Positions 1-6,313 are shown, counted from the first letter of the stretch. The stretch: DNA of 7,940 nt from Nitrososphaerales archaeon (GCA_029237515.1 JARBAV010000078.1:1-7940), one strand, 5' to 3'. Made by a program: numbers and translations. The notes: generated by a model from the sequence alone, not told the origin.

Positions 1-458
1 GTAACTTCTGAACCCCAGATACCTAATCGTCCAGGAGCATCCACTTCGCCCCAGACTTTTATACCTTGAAATGTTCCAACTACACTACGTTTTGATTTAA
101 AATCATGGTCAATTGGACCTTCAACTTTAGAATAGCTTGTCCCGCTACCTGTCAAGGATATAGTTGTGACACCGCCTCCCGATGCAGGAGGGTTAATTTC
201 GGGAGTTTGGGAGATCTGAGGTTGAGGCGAGGGAACTGCAGCTGACGCTGGTTGCTGTACTATAGCCTTGTTGGGAGAGGAGGGCTTTGATGACACCATT
301 TGATTAGGCATATTTTTTTGCCTTTTCACTGGACACAATTGATTATGTATGTCAATCATGCTCTGAAGGGTAATTGGGTTCTCATGTAGCAATTGAGTTC
401 CACAATCTCCACAGACATAATCGTTGGTGGTAACTGACACAGATCTATATTCTGACAT
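1..458 (-). CDS. Hypothetical CxxC protein with Pro/Ser-rich linker, partial (C-terminus off the left edge)
   Basis: I do not recognise this family. The minus strand stays open from an ATG at 458 to the window edge (152 codons, no stop), so the C-terminus is missing. Three parts are visible. Residues 1-45 hold a possible zinc-binding knuckle: YVCGDCGTQ at about 14-22 gives Cys16 and Cys19, followed by His25, His38 and Cys42. Residues about 50-100 form a low-complexity linker rich in Pro, Ser and Gln, likely disordered. From about 100 a Gly- and beta-rich segment begins (GTFQGIKVWGEVDAPGRLG), which looks like the start of a folded domain. There is no signal peptide or membrane segment. An in-frame ATG at 473 would add five residues (MLINN); I chose 458 without decisive evidence. 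The gene is divergent from the methyltransferase at 623. The zinc-binding role is inferred from cysteine spacing only. Confidence 0.72.
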   Translation of the reverse strand, partial: MSEYRSVSVTTNDYVCGDCGTQLLHENPITLQSMIDIHNQLCPVKRQKNMPNQMVSSKPSSPNKAIVQQPASAAVPSPQPQISQTPEINPPASGGGVTTISLTGSGTSYSKVEGPIDHDFKSKRSVVGTFQGIKVWGEVDAPGRLGIWGSEV

Positions 459-588
459 GTTATTAATCAACATTTGGTGGGTACAGTCGGTTAGTTGTGC
501 ATTTCTGGGAATTGCGCATGGTCTGTGGGCCGCAAATTGTCCAGAGTGTAACTTGTCTCTAAACGTTGCACATCTAGTTTCTAAGAAA

Positions 589-597
589 GATAATATT
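589..597 (+). promoter_or_regulatory. Putative TATA box for the UbiE-like methyltransferase
   Basis: GATAATATT is centred about 29 bases before the ATG at 623, close to the archaeal TATA-to-start distance for a leaderless or nearly leaderless mRNA. It lies in the 164-base divergent gap 459-622, which holds no other gene that I can support. The gap also contains an imperfect inverted repeat (AATTGCG at 510-516 against CGCAAATT at 531-538) of unknown meaning. Confidence 0.4.
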
Positions 598-622
598 CTT
601 CATACACTGATTGGAGCATACA

Positions 623-1327
623 ATGTCCGGTCTTGGCAAAACATACTGGCCTGAAATAATCTCGACACTAAGAAGCATCATTCCAATCTACAACAGGGTA
701 AATAGAGTGATCTCTCTTGGCAAGGACGCCGACTATAGGAGGATGTGTTTGAACAAGCAGCTAAGATTTGGAGATAGAATATTGGATGCGGGTTCTGGTT
801 TTGGTAATATGTCTAAGCTGGCCAGAATTGAAATGAATGGAAATATAGAGGTTATTCTGTATGACCCAATAATCGAAATGCTTCAAGTAGGGAGATCACT
901 TGACGATAAATCTGATTTGAGCATTGAGTTGTCTTCAGGAGTTTTTGAGTATTTGCCCTTCAAAAACAATATTTTTGATGCAGTACTTTGTGGATATTCG
1001 TTGAGGGATGCTATTCATCTTAAAGATGCTATAGCCGAATTTCACCGAATACTCAAGCCTAATGGAAGGTTACTGATTGTAGACCTTGGTAAGCCGGATC
1101 AGATCTTGTTGGATGCTCTAGTTAGAATATATCTGAAGTATGTTCTGGGTTTTCTAGCATTTGCGGTAGCCGGCAGTAAAGGACTAGGGTTTAGGGCATT
1201 ATATGGGACTTACAAACGATGGCCAAAGAATTCAGAACTTAGGAAGATGTTAGAGATGGAATTTTCAGAGGTCAAGTTTAGGAAGTATATGATGGGAGGT
1301 GCGGTAATTATAGCTGCAAGAAAGTAA
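623..1327 (+). CDS. UbiE/MenG-family SAM-dependent methyltransferase, probably of a quinone
   Basis: The product is 234 residues, class I Rossmann methyltransferase fold. The N-terminal YNRVNRVISLG (23-33) matches the family's Y-x-x-x-N-x-x-x-S pattern. The SAM-binding motif I is ILDAGSGFGNMS (53-64), an acidic residue ends the next strand (Asp81), and LPFKNNIFDAVLCGYSLRDA (111-130) corresponds to the family's LPF-x-D-x-F-D and GLRN segments. RILKPNGRLLIVDLGKP (142-158) follows. The C-terminal MMGGAVIIAARK (223-234) aligns with the MTGGIVALHRG-type ending of UbiE, so this is not a generic methyltransferase. By family role it would methylate the ring of a demethyl-quinone precursor at the membrane; Thaumarchaeota are known to make menaquinones. 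The exact substrate is inferred. The frame could begin at TTG 611, but ATG 623 fits the promoter better. No other quinone gene is in view. Confidence 0.82.
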   Translation: MSGLGKTYWPEIISTLRSIIPIYNRVNRVISLGKDADYRRMCLNKQLRFGDRILDAGSGFGNMSKLARIEMNGNIEVILYDPIIEMLQVGRSLDDKSDLSIELSSGVFEYLPFKNNIFDAVLCGYSLRDAIHLKDAIAEFHRILKPNGRLLIVDLGKPDQILLDALVRIYLKYVLGFLAFAVAGSKGLGFRALYGTYKRWPKNSELRKMLEMEFSEVKFRKYMMGGAVIIAARK

Positions 1328-1400
1328 CTTTTCTAGCTGTTCCCAGGGCTAGAGTCACGAATTGTCTTTGAATTACTGTTACTGCCAGGCAATGCGTACA

Positions 1401-1410
1401 AGGGGTTCTC
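1401..1410 (+). promoter_or_regulatory. AGGGGTTCTC element upstream of the acyl-CoA synthetase gene (possible operator)
   Basis: The decamer AGGGGTTCTC recurs exactly once more in the window, on the minus strand at 5375-5384 before gdhA. Here it lies about 15 bases upstream of the TATA-like box and 51 bases before the ATG. It sits within an imperfect inverted repeat (GGCAATGCG at 1388-1396 against CGCTTGCC at 1410-1417, one bulged base). Binding by a regulator is inferred, not shown. Confidence 0.35.
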
Positions 1411-1425
1411 GCTTGCCCAAGTAAA

Positions 1426-1433
1426 GTTAATTA
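1426..1433 (+). promoter_or_regulatory. Putative TATA box for the acyl-CoA synthetase gene
   Basis: GTTAATTA is centred about 32 bases before the ATG at 1462, which would give an mRNA with a leader of only a few bases. No Shine-Dalgarno sequence precedes the ATG (the upstream bases are pyrimidine-rich CCCACTTTATCTC), in keeping with leaderless initiation. Confidence 0.4.
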
Positions 1434-1461
1434 GAAACCACAAAGTTTCCCACTTTATCTC

Positions 1462-3579
1462 ATGAGCGATAAGAAAGGAGTTCAAGGAGTTCTTTCAGAG
1501 GTCATATCAAGTCCGCACAAGGTAGTCACTGAAGATCAGGCAAAGCACATTCTATCCGAGTACGGCCTTCAGGTACCCCCGTATGTTATAGTAAGCAATG
1601 CCCAGCAGGCAGCAAAGGAGAGTGCAACAATTGGATTCCCGCTGGTGGCGAAGGTCGTCTCCCCTATGATACTACATAAGACAGAAGTCAAGGGCGTAAA
1701 AACTGGGCTTTCTTCGGAGAACGAGGCAGTGAGTGCTTTCAATGACATGTATGACAGGTTGAGAAAGGACTACGAATTGCGAGGTATTCTTTTGGAAAAG
1801 ATGGTGCCTCCAGGGGTGGAGTTGATAGTCGGTTTACAAAACGACCCTCAGTTTGGTCCTGTAATCATGTGCGGACTAGGTGGAGTGTATACAGAATTAT
1901 TCAAAGATGTAAGTTTTAGGGTCCTACCGATCGAAAAACAGGATGCACTAGAGATGTTGGAGGGATTAAAAGGAAAGCAAATTCTACACGGCTTTAGGGG
2001 CAGCAGACCAGTCAATTTAGAGATGGTGGCAGAGGCTCTGGTAAAGATTGGTACCTTAGGAGTCGACATGGCTCCTTACTTTGAGAGCGTAGATTTCAAC
2101 CCAATGACCGTTTATCCAGATAATTACTACATTGTTGACGCGAAAATTCTCCTCAAAGACAAACCTAATGCCAGTGTAATATCCAATGCTCAGCCGAATT
2201 CCAACTACATGGATGTTTTCTTTAACGCGAAATCAATCGCTTTAATTGGGGCGTCCCCTGAACCAGGGAAAATTGGAAACTCCGTTCTCGAAAGTCTTTC
2301 TAAACATGAGTACAAGGGCAAGATTTTTCCCGTAAACGCGAAGGGGTACCCTGAAATAATGGGCCTAAAAGCTTACAAGAGCTTGGATGAAATCCAAGAA
2401 CCAGTGGACCTTGTTATAGTTACAGTAGATCTCAAGTTTGTTCCAGCGTTGCTTAAGATCAGCGGATCTAAGGGAATTCACAACATGGTCATTATCTCAG
2501 GAGGGGGTAAAGAACTTGGAGGAGAAAGGGCCGAGATAGAACAGGAAATAAAGCAACTATCGCATGACCTTGGTATAAGGATTATAGGCCCTAATTGCAT
2601 AGGAGTGTTCAATGGCGAAAACCGTTTAGACTGTGCTTTTCAGGGTCATGCAAGAATGGTTCGTCCCAAAAACGGAAAGGTTTCGTTCCTTTCCCAGAGT
2701 GGAACGGTGGGGATAGCCTTTATGGAGACGTCAGATACATTCGGTATGAGCAAGATGATCTCTTACGGTAATCGATCCGATGTTGACGAAGCAGATATGA
2801 TATGGTATTTAGCACAAGATCCAAATACAGATGTAATTGGCTTATACGTCGAAGGATTAGGAGACGGCAGGAAATTTGTAGATACAGCAAAGAGGGCGAT
2901 CGCTGAATACAGGAAGCCGGTGGTGGTCTTCAAGAATGGCCGCACAACAAGGGGTGCAGTTCAGGCCGCATCTCACACAGGTTCATTGGGAGGTTCTTTT
3001 GGGGTCGTAAAAGGGGCGTTCGAACAATCAGGCATAGTTTCTGTCGATAGTTATGAGGAACTTACCGGATCCCTTAAGGCTTTGGCCTGGCAGCCTGTAC
3101 CGTCCGGGAACAGGGTTGCCATGGTGACCAATGGAGCTGGACCAATTATAGCGGCTATAGACCGATTTGAAGATCTTGGACTAAAGCTGGCCAATCTTTC
3201 TGAGGGGACGATAAATTCGTTTAAACAGCATTACCCTGCAACATATGTTCTGGGAAATCCGTTAGACGTGACTGGTTCGGCCACTGCAGATGACTACAAG
3301 TTCGCTATTCAGGCCTTTATGTACGACCCCAATGTGGATATCATTATGCCATGGTTTGTATTTCAAGACGATCCACTTGAGGAGACAATCGTAGATGTCC
3401 TCGCAGGGTTTCAGAAGTTAAAGAAGAAACCTATTCTGGTGGGGGCGATGGGAGGTCCATTTACTCGGAAAATAGGTTCCGAGATAGAAAGCAAGAATAT
3501 TCCAGTATATGACTTCGTATCAACTTGGTCTACAGCTGCGGGGAGCCTTGCAAAGTGGCAGCTTGTTCGATCTACCTGA
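1462..3579 (+). CDS. ADP-forming acyl-CoA synthetase, fused ATP-grasp plus CoA-ligase chain (3HP/4HB-CoA synthetase candidate)
   Basis: The 705-residue protein belongs to the NDP-forming acyl-CoA synthetase family, which makes an acyl-CoA from acid, CoA and ATP with release of ADP and phosphate. An ATP-grasp domain comes first (about 12-232; FPLVAKVVSP, LHKTEVKGVKTG, DFNPMTVYP near its end). A short linker precedes the CoA-binding Rossmann domain (about 250-375; SIALIGASPEPGKIGNSVL). The succinyl-CoA-ligase-like domains follow (SQSGTVGIAF from 411). SHTGSLGG carries His505, the expected phosphohistidine. The beta-like part therefore precedes the alpha-like part. In Nitrosopumilus, enzymes of this family activate 3-hydroxypropionate and 4-hydroxybutyrate in the energy-saving thaumarchaeal CO2-fixation cycle. 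Such a role here is likely, but which acid is used cannot be told from motifs, and acetate or another acid is possible. The gene appears monocistronic, with its own promoter and a 96-base gap to the next gene. Confidence 0.93.
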   Translation: MSDKKGVQGVLSEVISSPHKVVTEDQAKHILSEYGLQVPPYVIVSNAQQAAKESATIGFPLVAKVVSPMILHKTEVKGVKTGLSSENEAVSAFNDMYDRLRKDYELRGILLEKMVPPGVELIVGLQNDPQFGPVIMCGLGGVYTELFKDVSFRVLPIEKQDALEMLEGLKGKQILHGFRGSRPVNLEMVAEALVKIGTLGVDMAPYFESVDFNPMTVYPDNYYIVDAKILLKDKPNASVISNAQPNSNYMDVFFNAKSIALIGASPEPGKIGNSVLESLSKHEYKGKIFPVNAKGYPEIMGLKAYKSLDEIQEPVDLVIVTVDLKFVPALLKISGSKGIHNMVIISGGGKELGGERAEIEQEIKQLSHDLGIRIIGPNCIGVFNGENRLDCAFQGHARMVRPKNGKVSFLSQSGTVGIAFMETSDTFGMSKMISYGNRSDVDEADMIWYLAQDPNTDVIGLYVEGLGDGRKFVDTAKRAIAEYRKPVVVFKNGRTTRGAVQAASHTGSLGGSFGVVKGAFEQSGIVSVDSYEELTGSLKALAWQPVPSGNRVAMVTNGAGPIIAAIDRFEDLGLKLANLSEGTINSFKQHYPATYVLGNPLDVTGSATADDYKFAIQAFMYDPNVDIIMPWFVFQDDPLEETIVDVLAGFQKLKKKPILVGAMGGPFTRKIGSEIESKNIPVYDFVSTWSTAAGSLAKWQLVRST

Positions 3580-3644
3580 TCAGGCAACGGAGGGTATTCC
3601 TATTGATTCGCCTATAAAAAATTCTTGTTATTTTCAAGCAAAAC

Positions 3645-3656
3645 TTATTATATTTA
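3645..3656 (+). promoter_or_regulatory. Putative TATA box for the IscA-type gene
   Basis: TTATTATATTTA is centred about 26 bases before the ATG at 3676, the spacing expected of a leaderless archaeal transcript. This supports ATG 3676 rather than the TTG at 3625 as the start. A second TATA-like string (TATAAAAA, 3613-3620) lies further upstream and may be spurious or an alternative promoter. Confidence 0.6.
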
Positions 3657-3675
3657 TTCTGATGTACTTGATGAC

Positions 3676-4026
3676 ATGGAAAGTGCACAGCAGAGTCAAG
3701 CGGTAACGATCACTAACAAAGCTGCAGAGAAGGTAGCTGAATTTATGAAGCAGGAAGGTAATACTAATCTCTACTTGCGGGTTTATGTTTCAGGTGGAGG
3801 GTGTTCTGGTCTATCATATGGAATGGGTTTCGAAGAAAAGCCTGATGATGATGACAGCGTAATTGAGCAAAATGGGGTAAAGGTTTTGGTAGATACATAT
3901 AGCCAAAGGCACTTGAATGGCGCCAATATTGACTATGTAGAAAGTCTAATGGGATCAGGATTCAAAATAAACAACCCTAATGTCACCAAGAGTTGCTCTT
4001 GTGGACATTCATTCAGTACTGAGTGA
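3676..4026 (+). CDS. iscA: A-type Fe-S cluster carrier (IscA/ErpA/HesB family)
   Basis: This 116-residue protein has the full A-type carrier signature. Cys43 lies in SGGGCSGLSYGMGF (39-52), and Cys107 and Cys109 lie in SCSCGHSF (106-113). The 64-residue step from the first to the second cysteine and the C-x-C-G ending match Escherichia coli IscA. Such proteins bind a [2Fe-2S] or [4Fe-4S] cluster between subunits and pass it to client enzymes in the cytoplasm. The opening ITNKAAEKVAEFM (12-24) is the usual first helix. An acidic run (DDDD, 57-60) sits where IscA proteins have a loop. The frame extends upstream to TTG 3625, but the TATA position and family length favour ATG 3676. No other Fe-S assembly gene is adjacent, so the client and scaffold are unknown. 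ErpA-like is an equally fair name. Confidence 0.92.
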   Translation: MESAQQSQAVTITNKAAEKVAEFMKQEGNTNLYLRVYVSGGGCSGLSYGMGFEEKPDDDDSVIEQNGVKVLVDTYSQRHLNGANIDYVESLMGSGFKINNPNVTKSCSCGHSFSTE

Positions 4027-4050
4027 TACATTCAGCGCAGAAATATGATC

Positions 4051-4067
4051 GAAAATAAATAAAAATA
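4051..4067 (-). terminator. T-rich termination tract after gdhA
   Basis: Read on the minus strand, the bases just after the gdhA stop (TAG at 4075-4073) run TATTTTTATTTATTTTC. Archaeal intrinsic termination relies on such T-rich tracts without needing a hairpin. It sits in the 46-base gap between the converging iscA-type gene and gdhA. On the plus strand the same tract is A-rich and would not serve the iscA-type gene. Confidence 0.45.
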
Positions 4068-4072
4068 CTGCT

Positions 4073-5326
4073 CTACGGCCATAAGCCTCTAATCTTCATT
4101 GCTTCGACCACTCTATTTATTGCAAGCAGCGTGCTCGCCTTCCTCATATTCACATTAAATTCTTTGTGATTATTATATACATCATTGAATGCAGACGAAA
4201 TGTTAGAATCTAACCTGGAATTTACCTCAGCCTCTGTCCAATACTCTCTTCTTAAGTTCTGCAACCATTCAAAATAAGAAACTGTCACCCCGCCTCCGTT
4301 TGCCAGAATATCTGGAATAACCAAAATATCGTTTCCAAATAAGATATCGTCTGCATCTGGAGTTGTAGGTCCATTTGCCGCTTCTGCAACAATTTTTGCT
4401 TTTACCTTTCCCGCGTTAGATTTTGTAATCTGATTTTCCAATGCTGCTGGAACCAACACTGTGCAATCAAGCTCAAGGACCTCCTTATCTGCTATTGAAC
4501 TAGCACCTTGGAAACCCGAGACTGCACCGTTCTTCAATTTGTGACTCCGAAGTGAATCCACAGATATACCATCCCGATTATGAATTGAACCTTTAGAATC
4601 TGACACTGCAATCACTTTCATCCCCATCTCCGCTAACAGAACCGCAGCAAATTGTCCTGCATTACCGAATCCTTGAATAGCAACGGGAGCACCTTTCAAC
4701 TTGATCCCAAGCTTCTTTGCTGCCTCCCTGACTGTAATAGATACTCCTCGTCCAGTAGCTTCATTACGTCCTAGGGAACCGCCTATCGAAAGGGGCTTAC
4801 CCGTAATTACATCGGGTTGCAAATAATTCCCCTTAAGAGCCGAGTAGGTATCCATTATCCATGCCATTTCCTTTCCTCCCGTATAGACATCAGGGGCGGG
4901 AATATCTGTCAAAGGCCCGATAATATCAGCGATGGAATAGGCGTATCTCCTTGTAATCCTTTCAAGTTCATTCTCTGACAACTCCTTCGGGTTGCAAATT
5001 ATACCTCCCTTTCCACCACCATAGGGTATGTTGGCAATAGCACATTTCCAGGTCATCCACATGGATAATGCCTTAACTTCATCAACTGTAACCTGAGGGT
5101 GGTATCTGATTCCCCCTTTGTAAGGTCCTCGAGCAGAATTATGTTGAGATCTGAAACCGGTGTAAACCTTTATTTCTCCATTGTCCATCCTGGCAGGAAC
5201 TGCTACTGTCAATACACGATTGGGGCTGGCGAGAATATCTCTCATTCCCTTATCAAGTTTTGCCAGCTTTGCGGCTTCGTCTAGCTGCTTTACGGCAACT
5301 TCAAATGGATTAAGCGATTCTGACAT
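4073..5326 (-). CDS. gdhA: Glutamate dehydrogenase (GdhA), NAD(P)-dependent
   Basis: This 417-residue enzyme of the Glu/Leu/Phe/Val dehydrogenase family interconverts 2-oxoglutarate plus ammonium and glutamate. Key residues are all present: Lys70 in GPYKGGIRYHP, Lys94 in WMTWKCAIANIPYGG, catalytic Lys106 in PYGGGKGGI, Asp146 in DIPAPDVYTGG, and Ser350 in NGGGVTVSYFEW. The steps between the first four (24, 12, 40) equal those of clostridial GDH (Lys89, Lys113, Lys125, Asp165). The Rossmann motif is AIQGFGNAGQFA (217-228) after NEATGRGV (188-195). Length is normal for the archaeal hexameric form. Coenzyme preference cannot be settled from VSDSKGSIHN (241-250). In an ammonia oxidiser it would assimilate ammonium in the cytoplasm. 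It follows tatA on the same strand after 82 bases, but has its own TATA-like box and an upstream decamer shared with the acyl-CoA synthetase gene. Confidence 0.96.
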   Translation of the reverse strand: MSESLNPFEVAVKQLDEAAKLAKLDKGMRDILASPNRVLTVAVPARMDNGEIKVYTGFRSQHNSARGPYKGGIRYHPQVTVDEVKALSMWMTWKCAIANIPYGGGKGGIICNPKELSENELERITRRYAYSIADIIGPLTDIPAPDVYTGGKEMAWIMDTYSALKGNYLQPDVITGKPLSIGGSLGRNEATGRGVSITVREAAKKLGIKLKGAPVAIQGFGNAGQFAAVLLAEMGMKVIAVSDSKGSIHNRDGISVDSLRSHKLKNGAVSGFQGASSIADKEVLELDCTVLVPAALENQITKSNAGKVKAKIVAEAANGPTTPDADDILFGNDILVIPDILANGGGVTVSYFEWLQNLRREYWTEAEVNSRLDSNISSAFNDVYNNHKEFNVNMRKASTLLAINRVVEAMKIRGLWP

Positions 5327-5349
5327 TAGATCATCAGAAAAATCTGGTG

Positions 5350-5357
5350 TATTTAAG
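5350..5357 (-). promoter_or_regulatory. Putative TATA box for gdhA
   Basis: On the minus strand CTTAAATA is centred about 27 bases before the gdhA ATG at 5326. This is the leaderless spacing and supports transcription independent of tatA. No Shine-Dalgarno sequence precedes the ATG. Confidence 0.6.
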
Positions 5358-5374
5358 TGTTAAATTGCTTAATT

Positions 5375-5384
5375 GAGAACCCCT
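5375..5384 (-). promoter_or_regulatory. AGGGGTTCTC element upstream of gdhA (possible operator)
   Basis: Second copy of the decamer also found at 1401-1410. On the minus strand it ends 17 bases before the TATA-like box and 48 bases before the ATG. It lies inside an imperfect dyad (AATT at both ends of 5371-5392, with AGA and TCT inside). The matching spacing at both genes is seen directly; a regulator is inferred. Confidence 0.35.
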
Positions 5385-5406
5385 CTAGAATTAGTCTCAT
5401 GTGCAT

Positions 5407-5724
5407 TTAGCCAGTTTCCTGCAATTTTCGGGAAACCAAATCTCGCAATGTGTCGTCAGATAAGTTCTGGTATTCAATCCCCAATGACTTTGCAATTATT
5501 TCAAGCTTTTCTCGCTCTGATGAAAGGGGAGAAATTTTAGGACCGATCAAGGGGAAATTGGTAGTCGACATTTCCCTTTCAATTCCACTTTTAGCTTTTT
5601 GGTATTCTGCCATTGCTCTGCCTATCGTCCTTGAAAATGAAGGCAAGTTTTTTGAACCAAAAAAAAGAATGATAAATACGAAAATGATTATGAACCACTC
5701 AGCACCAGCAATATTCATTTCCAT
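5407..5724 (-). CDS. tatA: Twin-arginine translocase subunit TatA (TatA/E type)
   Basis: From ATG 5724 the protein has 105 residues. It has the TatA plan: a short N-terminus, one membrane segment (about 8-22, AEWFIIIFVFIILFF), the Phe-Gly hinge (FGSKNLP, 22-28), an amphipathic helix (about 28-50, PSFSRTIGRAMAEYQKAKSG), then a charged soluble tail. The tail's REKLEIIAKSLGIEYQNLSD (71-90) resembles tails I associate with thaumarchaeal TatA. TatA multimers open the path for folded proteins with twin-arginine signals. Glu9 sits near the membrane segment's start, where TatA/TatB proteins often carry a polar residue. The open frame reaches TTG 5739; ATG 5724 or ATG 5718 (MNIAGAEW) are likelier starts. 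No tatC is in view. Upstream, AAATAAAG at 5776-5783 (minus) is a possible TATA box giving a leader of about 28 bases, but this is weak. Confidence 0.88.
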   Translation of the reverse strand: MEMNIAGAEWFIIIFVFIILFFGSKNLPSFSRTIGRAMAEYQKAKSGIEREMSTTNFPLIGPKISPLSSEREKLEIIAKSLGIEYQNLSDDTLRDLVSRKLQETG

Positions 5725-5850
5725 TGTCGAGAAAATCAATTATGACCTGCCTCAAGTATCAATGATGCTATTCTCCTTTATTTGGATAATCCTCTTTTGG
5801 CTTTGTGGGAGAGGAGGAAAATAGTAACAACCTAATTGGACCTTTTGTCA

Positions 5851-5876
5851 CAAACGTATCCTTTTAAAGGCGTTTG
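5851..5876 (+). promoter_or_regulatory. TATA box inside an inverted repeat, promoter of the small Toprim gene
   Basis: CTTTTAAAG (5861-5869) is centred about 26 bases before the ATG at 5891, so the mRNA is probably leaderless. The box lies between perfect 6-base arms CAAACG (5851-5856) and CGTTTG (5871-5876), and the core CCTTTTAAAGG (5860-5870) is itself symmetric about its central T. A T8 run (5878-5885) follows, just before the start codon. A repressor bound to the arms would cover the TATA box; that role is inferred. Confidence 0.5.
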
Positions 5877-5890
5877 CTTTTTTTTACAGC

Positions 5891-6313
5891 ATGGTTTACA
5901 GAAATGGCGACACGGCTGTCCTTGAGAAGATTAATGAATTTATTCGCACCTTAAACCATGAATCTGAAAATGGTTCCATTGTAGTAGTCGAAGGAAAGCG
6001 AGATTCGGAAGCCCTTACAAAGTTGGGATTTATTGGTGAAGTTACTGAATATAACAGATTCAAAGGTATTTTGGATTTTGTCGATAGTCATCAAATGACG
6101 GAAAAAAAGATTATCCTCTTACTGGATATGGATCGGACAGGAAAATACTTAACAAGCAGGTTAGTGTCGCTCTTTCAACAAAGAGGTAGCAATGTAAATC
6201 TTGCCTACAAAAGGAAATTATGTGAAATAACGAATGGAAAAGTACGTCATATTGAAGACATAGTCTATTACCAGAACTTGTTGGGATCAAAGTTTTTGCC
6301 TAATTATTCTTGA
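5891..6313 (+). CDS. Small stand-alone Toprim-domain protein (UPF0292-like)
   Basis: The 140-residue protein is essentially one Toprim domain. The acidic signature is visible: Glu34 in SIVVVEGKRDSEAL (29-42) and the D-x-D pair Asp79 and Asp81 in IILLLDMDRTG (74-84), which would bind magnesium. Toprim folds occur in primases, topoisomerases, OLD nucleases and the RNase M5 group; short archaeal stand-alone versions are known as conserved proteins without an assigned reaction, and this most resembles that type. There is no membrane segment or added DNA-binding domain. It lies 121 bases upstream of dnaG, itself a Toprim protein, on the same strand, which suggests a nucleic-acid job but does not prove it. 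dnaG has a separate TATA-like box. The start at ATG 5891 fits the TATA spacing. A maturase of 5S rRNA (RNase M5-like) is a possible alternative, with low certainty. Confidence 0.82.
   Translation: MVYRNGDTAVLEKINEFIRTLNHESENGSIVVVEGKRDSEALTKLGFIGEVTEYNRFKGILDFVDSHQMTEKKIILLLDMDRTGKYLTSRLVSLFQQRGSNVNLAYKRKLCEITNGKVRHIEDIVYYQNLLGSKFLPNYS

Noticed and set aside
510..538. Imperfect inverted repeat AATTGCG/CGCAAATT in the divergent gap, considered as a tRNA arm or operator
   Set aside because: The bases around it do not fold into a tRNA cloverleaf by eye, and the repeat has a bulge and a 14-base loop with no second copy; noted only.
424..654. Plus-strand frame of 76 codons with a CPEC motif across the divergent gap
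   Set aside because: It opens with TTG, overlaps the 5' ends of both flanking genes (antisense to one, out of frame with the other), and covers the region expected to hold their promoters.
1332..1353. Inverted repeat TCTAGC/GCTAGA after the methyltransferase stop, considered as a terminator
   Set aside because: Only a 6-base stem with a 10-base loop and no T-tract after it; not enough to call.
3575..3584. Perfect palindrome CCTGATCAGG overlapping the acyl-CoA synthetase stop codon
   Set aside because: It has no loop, so it cannot form a stable hairpin, it is short, and no T-run follows; most likely chance.
3625..3675. N-terminal extension of the IscA-type protein from TTG 3625
   Set aside because: It would add 17 residues absent from the family and would place the likely TATA box inside the coding region.
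5450..5824. Plus-strand frame of 124 codons opposite tatA, with a hydrophobic C-terminus
   Set aside because: It lies antisense to a clear TatA; its hydrophobic stretches mirror tatA codons and AT-rich upstream DNA.
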